Assembly (NCBI RefSeq): GCF_947496195.1
Contig: NZ_CANMBY010000002.1
Location: forward strand, 434,001 to 498,000
Length of the DNA: 64,000 nucleotides
Source of the DNA: an uncultured Polaribacter sp.
Lineage (GTDB): Bacteria; Bacteroidota; Bacteroidia; Flavobacteriales; Flavobacteriaceae
Direction of reading: 5' to 3'
The position numbers were made by a program, and so were the translations under genes. Below the pieces are notes generated by a model that did no database searches, was not told the DNA's origin, and saw only the letters and a list, made by a program, of their open reading frames with translations. This document shows, piece after piece, positions 61,249-64,000 of this stretch (its first letter is position 1; each line of letters begins with the position of its first letter).

Positions 61249-62268
61249 GTGTATATTAAAAATTTATTTACCTTATTGATTTTAATATTTTTATTAAGCT
61301 GTACAAATTCTCAAATCATGGAAGATGAGGAAGTTGTAATTGAAATAATAAAATGTGAAAAATCTGACATTTCTGTAACTAAAGAAGATAATATTATTTT
61401 TAACGACCCCACAGATCCTGTTTTATGGGAAGGTAGTTTTACCAATGATCAAGTAAAATTAAGTTATACAGTTGTTGTAGGACAATACAATGAATCTGAA
61501 ACTTATAATTTTATTTTTAATAAAGTAAATGAATGTTTAAAAATTGATAGAGCTTATAAATATTATGATGGAAAACTTGTTGATGTTTCTGCAGTTACAG
61601 AAATGCAAGTTTCTGAATTTTATATAAAAGACTGGGAAATAAATAGCCTTTTTTCTGGATTGTTAGTTTATGCAGATCCTCATGATAAAAACACATACTC
61701 AAGAAAATTTTGGATAGATAATTTTAAAGACGCATCTAATTTGGTTGAGATTCCTGAGTATTTTGATGATTGTTTTAAAGATAAATTCCCAATAGAAATT
61801 GATGTTGATAAAGATGGTATTATCGACTTTAATCTAACTTATGAAGAAAATAATGATATTGGTAATACACCAAAATTTGATTTGTATACCATAAAATTAA
61901 TTCCTGCATCAAATAAAAATAAAATTTTATCTCCAAAAAAAAACTCAAGTCCATACACCATAATTTTTGAACCTCCTTTTTCTTCAGAAAATACAAGACA
62001 GTATTTTGGTGGTGTAAAAAATACACTCGATATTTTTTACGAATTTGAATCTCCTTATGAAAACTATAATTATTTTTTAAGTAATAATTTAACTTATAAA
62101 AATATATTGCAAAATGATCTACCAGATTATTTTGTTATTAGCAAAGATATTGGTGGTATAGAATATTTTGGTTGGATAAAATTTATTTTGGACACCTCAA
62201 CTTGTCAAGCAGAAGTTTTATTTGCTTATTTAGAAACAAATCCAAATACCCACGTTAACGTAAACTAA
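61249..62268 (+). CDS. Hypothetical lipoprotein
   Basis: 339 aa starting with GTG (VYIKNLFTLL); no ATG precedes the signal sequence. Lipobox FLLSC (Cys18). The mature part is acidic and Asn/Asp-rich, with DVDKDGIIDFNLTYEE (about residues 185-200), which resembles a calcium-binding DxDxDG loop of thrombospondin-type-3 or dockerin kind. No family recognised. Convergent with the SDR gene, the stops touching. Confidence 0.75.
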   Translation: MYIKNLFTLLILIFLLSCTNSQIMEDEEVVIEIIKCEKSDISVTKEDNIIFNDPTDPVLWEGSFTNDQVKLSYTVVVGQYNESETYNFIFNKVNECLKIDRAYKYYDGKLVDVSAVTEMQVSEFYIKDWEINSLFSGLLVYADPHDKNTYSRKFWIDNFKDASNLVEIPEYFDDCFKDKFPIEIDVDKDGIIDFNLTYEENNDIGNTPKFDLYTIKLIPASNKNKILSPKKNSSPYTIIFEPPFSSENTRQYFGGVKNTLDIFYEFESPYENYNYFLSNNLTYKNILQNDLPDYFVISKDIGGIEYFGWIKFILDTSTCQAEVLFAYLETNPNTHVNVN

Positions 62269-63075
62269 TTATAATTTATAATGATTCATTAAGAGTTTTT
62301 CATAAACTCTATCAGGTAAAATACGCTTAAGAACTATAGAGAATTTCTGCATAAAATCACCAACTTTATAATGTAATTTAGGGTTTTTAGAATTTATTAT
62401 TTTAAAAACAGATTTTGCCATCACTATAGGGTCAAGGCCACTATCTACATGGGTATCCATTAATTCTAAATTCTCTTTATATTTTTTCTTGTATGCAGAA
62501 TTTTCAAAAACAGGAGTATGATATCTACCTGAAGCAATATTTGTAGCAAAGTCACCAGGTGCAACATTAACAATATTAATTCCAAAAGATTTTACCTCCA
62601 TACTTGTAGCTTCAGTAATAATTTCTAAAGCTCCTTTTGATGCAGAATATACACCTCTAAAAGGTAAACCCATATAACCAGCAATAGAAGTTACATTTAT
62701 AATTAACCCAGAATTTTGTTTTCTCATTTGAGGTAAAACAGCTTTCATAACATCTATAGCTCCAAAGAAATTGGTATTAAAAACGTTTCTCATTTCTTCA
62801 GTAGGTGTATCTTCAATTGGCCCTGTAATACCCATACCTGCATTATTAACCAAGACATCTAATCTTCCCTCTTTTTCTATAATTAAAGCAATCGCATTTT
62901 GTATTGATGAAATATCTAAAACATCTAAAGCAATTAATTCAAAAGAAAAATTTCCTAAATTTTTTGGATTTCTACTGGTTCCATAAACCTTAAATCCTTT
63001 TAAAGATAAATAAGAAGCAATCGATTTTCCTATTCCTGAAGAAGCACCTGTTATTAAAACTACTTTTGATGACAT
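62269..63075 (-). CDS. Short-chain dehydrogenase/reductase
   Basis: 268-aa classical SDR. NAD(P) motif ITGASSGIGKSIA, NNAGMG, the catalytic Ser in INVTSIAGYMG and YxxxK in VYSASKGALEI. After the Rossmann core there is a C-terminal extension with LERILPDR-like residues seen in retinol-dehydrogenase-like SDRs. The substrate is unknown. Monocistronic. Confidence 0.93.
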   Translation of the reverse strand: MSSKVVLITGASSGIGKSIASYLSLKGFKVYGTSRNPKNLGNFSFELIALDVLDISSIQNAIALIIEKEGRLDVLVNNAGMGITGPIEDTPTEEMRNVFNTNFFGAIDVMKAVLPQMRKQNSGLIINVTSIAGYMGLPFRGVYSASKGALEIITEATSMEVKSFGINIVNVAPGDFATNIASGRYHTPVFENSAYKKKYKENLELMDTHVDSGLDPIVMAKSVFKIINSKNPKLHYKVGDFMQKFSIVLKRILPDRVYEKLLMNHYKL

Positions 63076-63135
63076 GATTAACTAAAAGTTTTGAGGAATC
63101 AATATTACAAAATCTAAATTTAGGGTACAAAAAAA

Positions 63136-63229
63136 GGCAAGCTACCTACATCACACTGCTACAACCTAATACCCTTGCTGTGTTCCCACCCTGGGGGATT
63201 CAAAGGGAGCTAGTTGTGTAGGACTTGCC
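63136..63229 (-). ncRNA. ffs: Signal recognition particle RNA (small, 4.5S type)
   Basis: About 94 nt on the reverse strand. GGCAAG at the 5' end pairs with CTTGCC at the 3' end, followed by seven Ts. The apical SRP domain is exact: CAGG, a GTG/CAC stem closing a GGAA tetraloop (63183-63186), then AGCA opposite CAGG. It scaffolds Ffh and speeds its docking with FtsY, encoded at 51448. Ends are set by the closing stem and could differ by a few bases. Confidence 0.95.
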
Positions 63230-63234
63230 GACTG

Positions 63235-63264
63235 CAAAAATACAATCTATTTTTATTTAAACAA
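63235..63264 (-). promoter_or_regulatory. Promoter of the SRP RNA gene
   Basis: Reverse strand TTG (63262-63264), 19 bases, TATTTTTG (63235-63242), immediately upstream of the mature RNA. A near-ideal strong promoter. Confidence 0.8.
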
Positions 63265-63360
63265 TTAAAAAAATGTCAAATTTTATGTAACATCTCTAAG
63301 AAATTGAATACTAACAGAATGAATTGAGATAGAAAGTAACAGCTATTTCAATGAAAATAA

Positions 63361-63368
63361 TATATTTG
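63361..63368 (+). promoter_or_regulatory. -7 box of the DUF4199 gene
   Basis: TATATTTG matches TAnnTTTG, 23 bases before the ATG at 63392. No -33 TTG in range. Confidence 0.5.
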
Positions 63369-63391
63369 TATAACTAACTAAATTTTAAATC

Positions 63392-63913
63392 ATGGAAAAT
63401 CAAGCAAATAGTAAAAGTATTATTCTTAATAATGGATTATATCTAGGTGTAATAGGTGTAATAGTTGGTCTAGCTTTATGGGCTTCTGGTCAATATTTTG
63501 AATTACAATGGGTAGGGAATTTAGTAGGTACTTTAGCTACAATATTTTTTATTGTCTTTGGTATCAAAACCTATAAAAATAGTACTGGTGGGTTTATTTC
63601 TTGGGGACAAGGTGTAAAAATTGGAATGGGTATTGTTATGGTAAGTGCAGTAATTACTGTTATTTATACTTTATTATTAACTAACGTTATAGACCCTGAA
63701 TTACAAGCACAAGGTATGGCTATTCAAGAACAAGCTTGGATAGATCAAGGTTTAACTTCTGATCAAATTGAATCTGCTAAAGAAATGACAGAAAAATTTC
63801 AAAGTCCAGCAATTATTTCTGGTATAATTTTAATAGTTGCAGCTTTTATTGGATTTGTAGTATCTGCAATAATTGCAGCTATTATGAAAAAATCTGAAGA
63901 AGAAACTTATTAA
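63392..63913 (+). CDS. DUF4199 membrane protein
   Basis: 173 aa with four membrane helices (about residues 14-32, 38-57, 75-97 and 140-165). The layout and the helix-3 text FISWGQGVKIGMGIVMVSA are typical of DUF4199, with a long polar loop before the last helix (EQAWIDQGLTSDQIESAKEM). The family is uncharacterised; in Flavobacteriaceae it often precedes a glycosyltransferase gene (from memory). Confidence 0.88.
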   Translation: MENQANSKSIILNNGLYLGVIGVIVGLALWASGQYFELQWVGNLVGTLATIFFIVFGIKTYKNSTGGFISWGQGVKIGMGIVMVSAVITVIYTLLLTNVIDPELQAQGMAIQEQAWIDQGLTSDQIESAKEMTEKFQSPAIISGIILIVAAFIGFVVSAIIAAIMKKSEEETY

Positions 63914-63993
63914 TAAATTTAAAGATATTATAGATTACAAGTAATTAAAATACTTTTATAACTTTACAACTTGTAAATCTACAACAACATTAT

Positions 63994-64000
63994 ATGGAAA
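63994..64000 (+). CDS. Possible start of the next gene
   Basis: ATGGAAA at the window edge, 80 bases after the DUF4199 stop, may begin another forward gene. Only two codons are visible, so nothing can be said about the product. Confidence 0.3.

Noticed and set aside
1..64000. CRISPR arrays, insertion sequences, prophage, tRNA and rRNA genes
   Set aside because: Looked for repeat arrays, transposase motifs, integrase genes and tRNA T-loop motifs on both strands and found none.

Overview
This is an AT-rich chromosomal stretch from a member of the Bacteroidota, almost certainly a Flavobacteriaceae bacterium and probably marine (Polaribacter-like; the genus is an inference). Signs are the TAnnTTTG promoter -7 boxes with an upstream TTG, the near absence of Shine-Dalgarno sites, many DUF1573 and DUF4199 proteins, bacillithiol synthesis (bshC), the rpmB-rpmG-DUF4295-ftsY neighbourhood and an SbtA bicarbonate permease. 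I see no tRNA, rRNA, CRISPR array, insertion sequence or prophage. It reads as ordinary chromosome with a few accessory islands.

Layout. 1-9.5 kb: end of a CsaA-like gene, a tiny YqaE/Pmp3 gene, a secreted M14 peptidase, a YdiJ-type FAD/Fe-S dehydrogenase, a DUF4199 protein and valS. 9.5-17.8 kb: a DUF1573 protein, an aspartyl protease-PDZ protein, then a forward run of aminotransferase, murB, small membrane protein, glycosyltransferase, sigma factor, Nramp-like transporter and lipA. 17.8-18.3 kb: a 536-base non-coding region with a perfect sigma-54 promoter driving a short structured RNA, and on the other strand a second short transcription unit behind 21-bp-phased direct repeats. 18.3-22.4 kb: cystathionine beta-synthase and a bicarbonate-uptake locus (sbtA, two unknown small genes, divergent LysR regulator). 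22.4-28.8 kb: FtsX-type permease, NamZ muramidase, YkgJ protein, argS and lpdA.

28.9-37.6 kb: a tight six-gene forward operon that looks like a synthase-dependent exopolysaccharide system: HEAT membrane protein, processive GT2 synthase, TPR plus outer-membrane beta-barrel protein, DUF4838 glycosidase-like lipoprotein, DUF1573 lipoprotein and BON-LysM protein. It resembles PgaA/PgaC/PgaB in architecture but not in gene families, and is the best candidate here for an undescribed system.

37.7-64 kb: AsmA-like protein, two small membrane proteins, a membrane-tethered TPR-LuxR regulator, rlmF-bshC, a second M14 peptidase, a small barrel protein, rimO, an amidase lipoprotein, ftsY and the rpmB-rpmG-DUF4295 cluster, cinA, a FAH hydrolase, menB, an esterase-fold protein lacking its catalytic serine, a barrel protein, a CvfB-like protein, menD, a fructose-6-phosphate aldolase, an orphan lipoprotein, an SDR enzyme, the SRP RNA gene (ffs) and a second DUF4199 protein. 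menB and menD together supply two steps of menaquinone synthesis; ffs and ftsY are both parts of the signal-recognition pathway.
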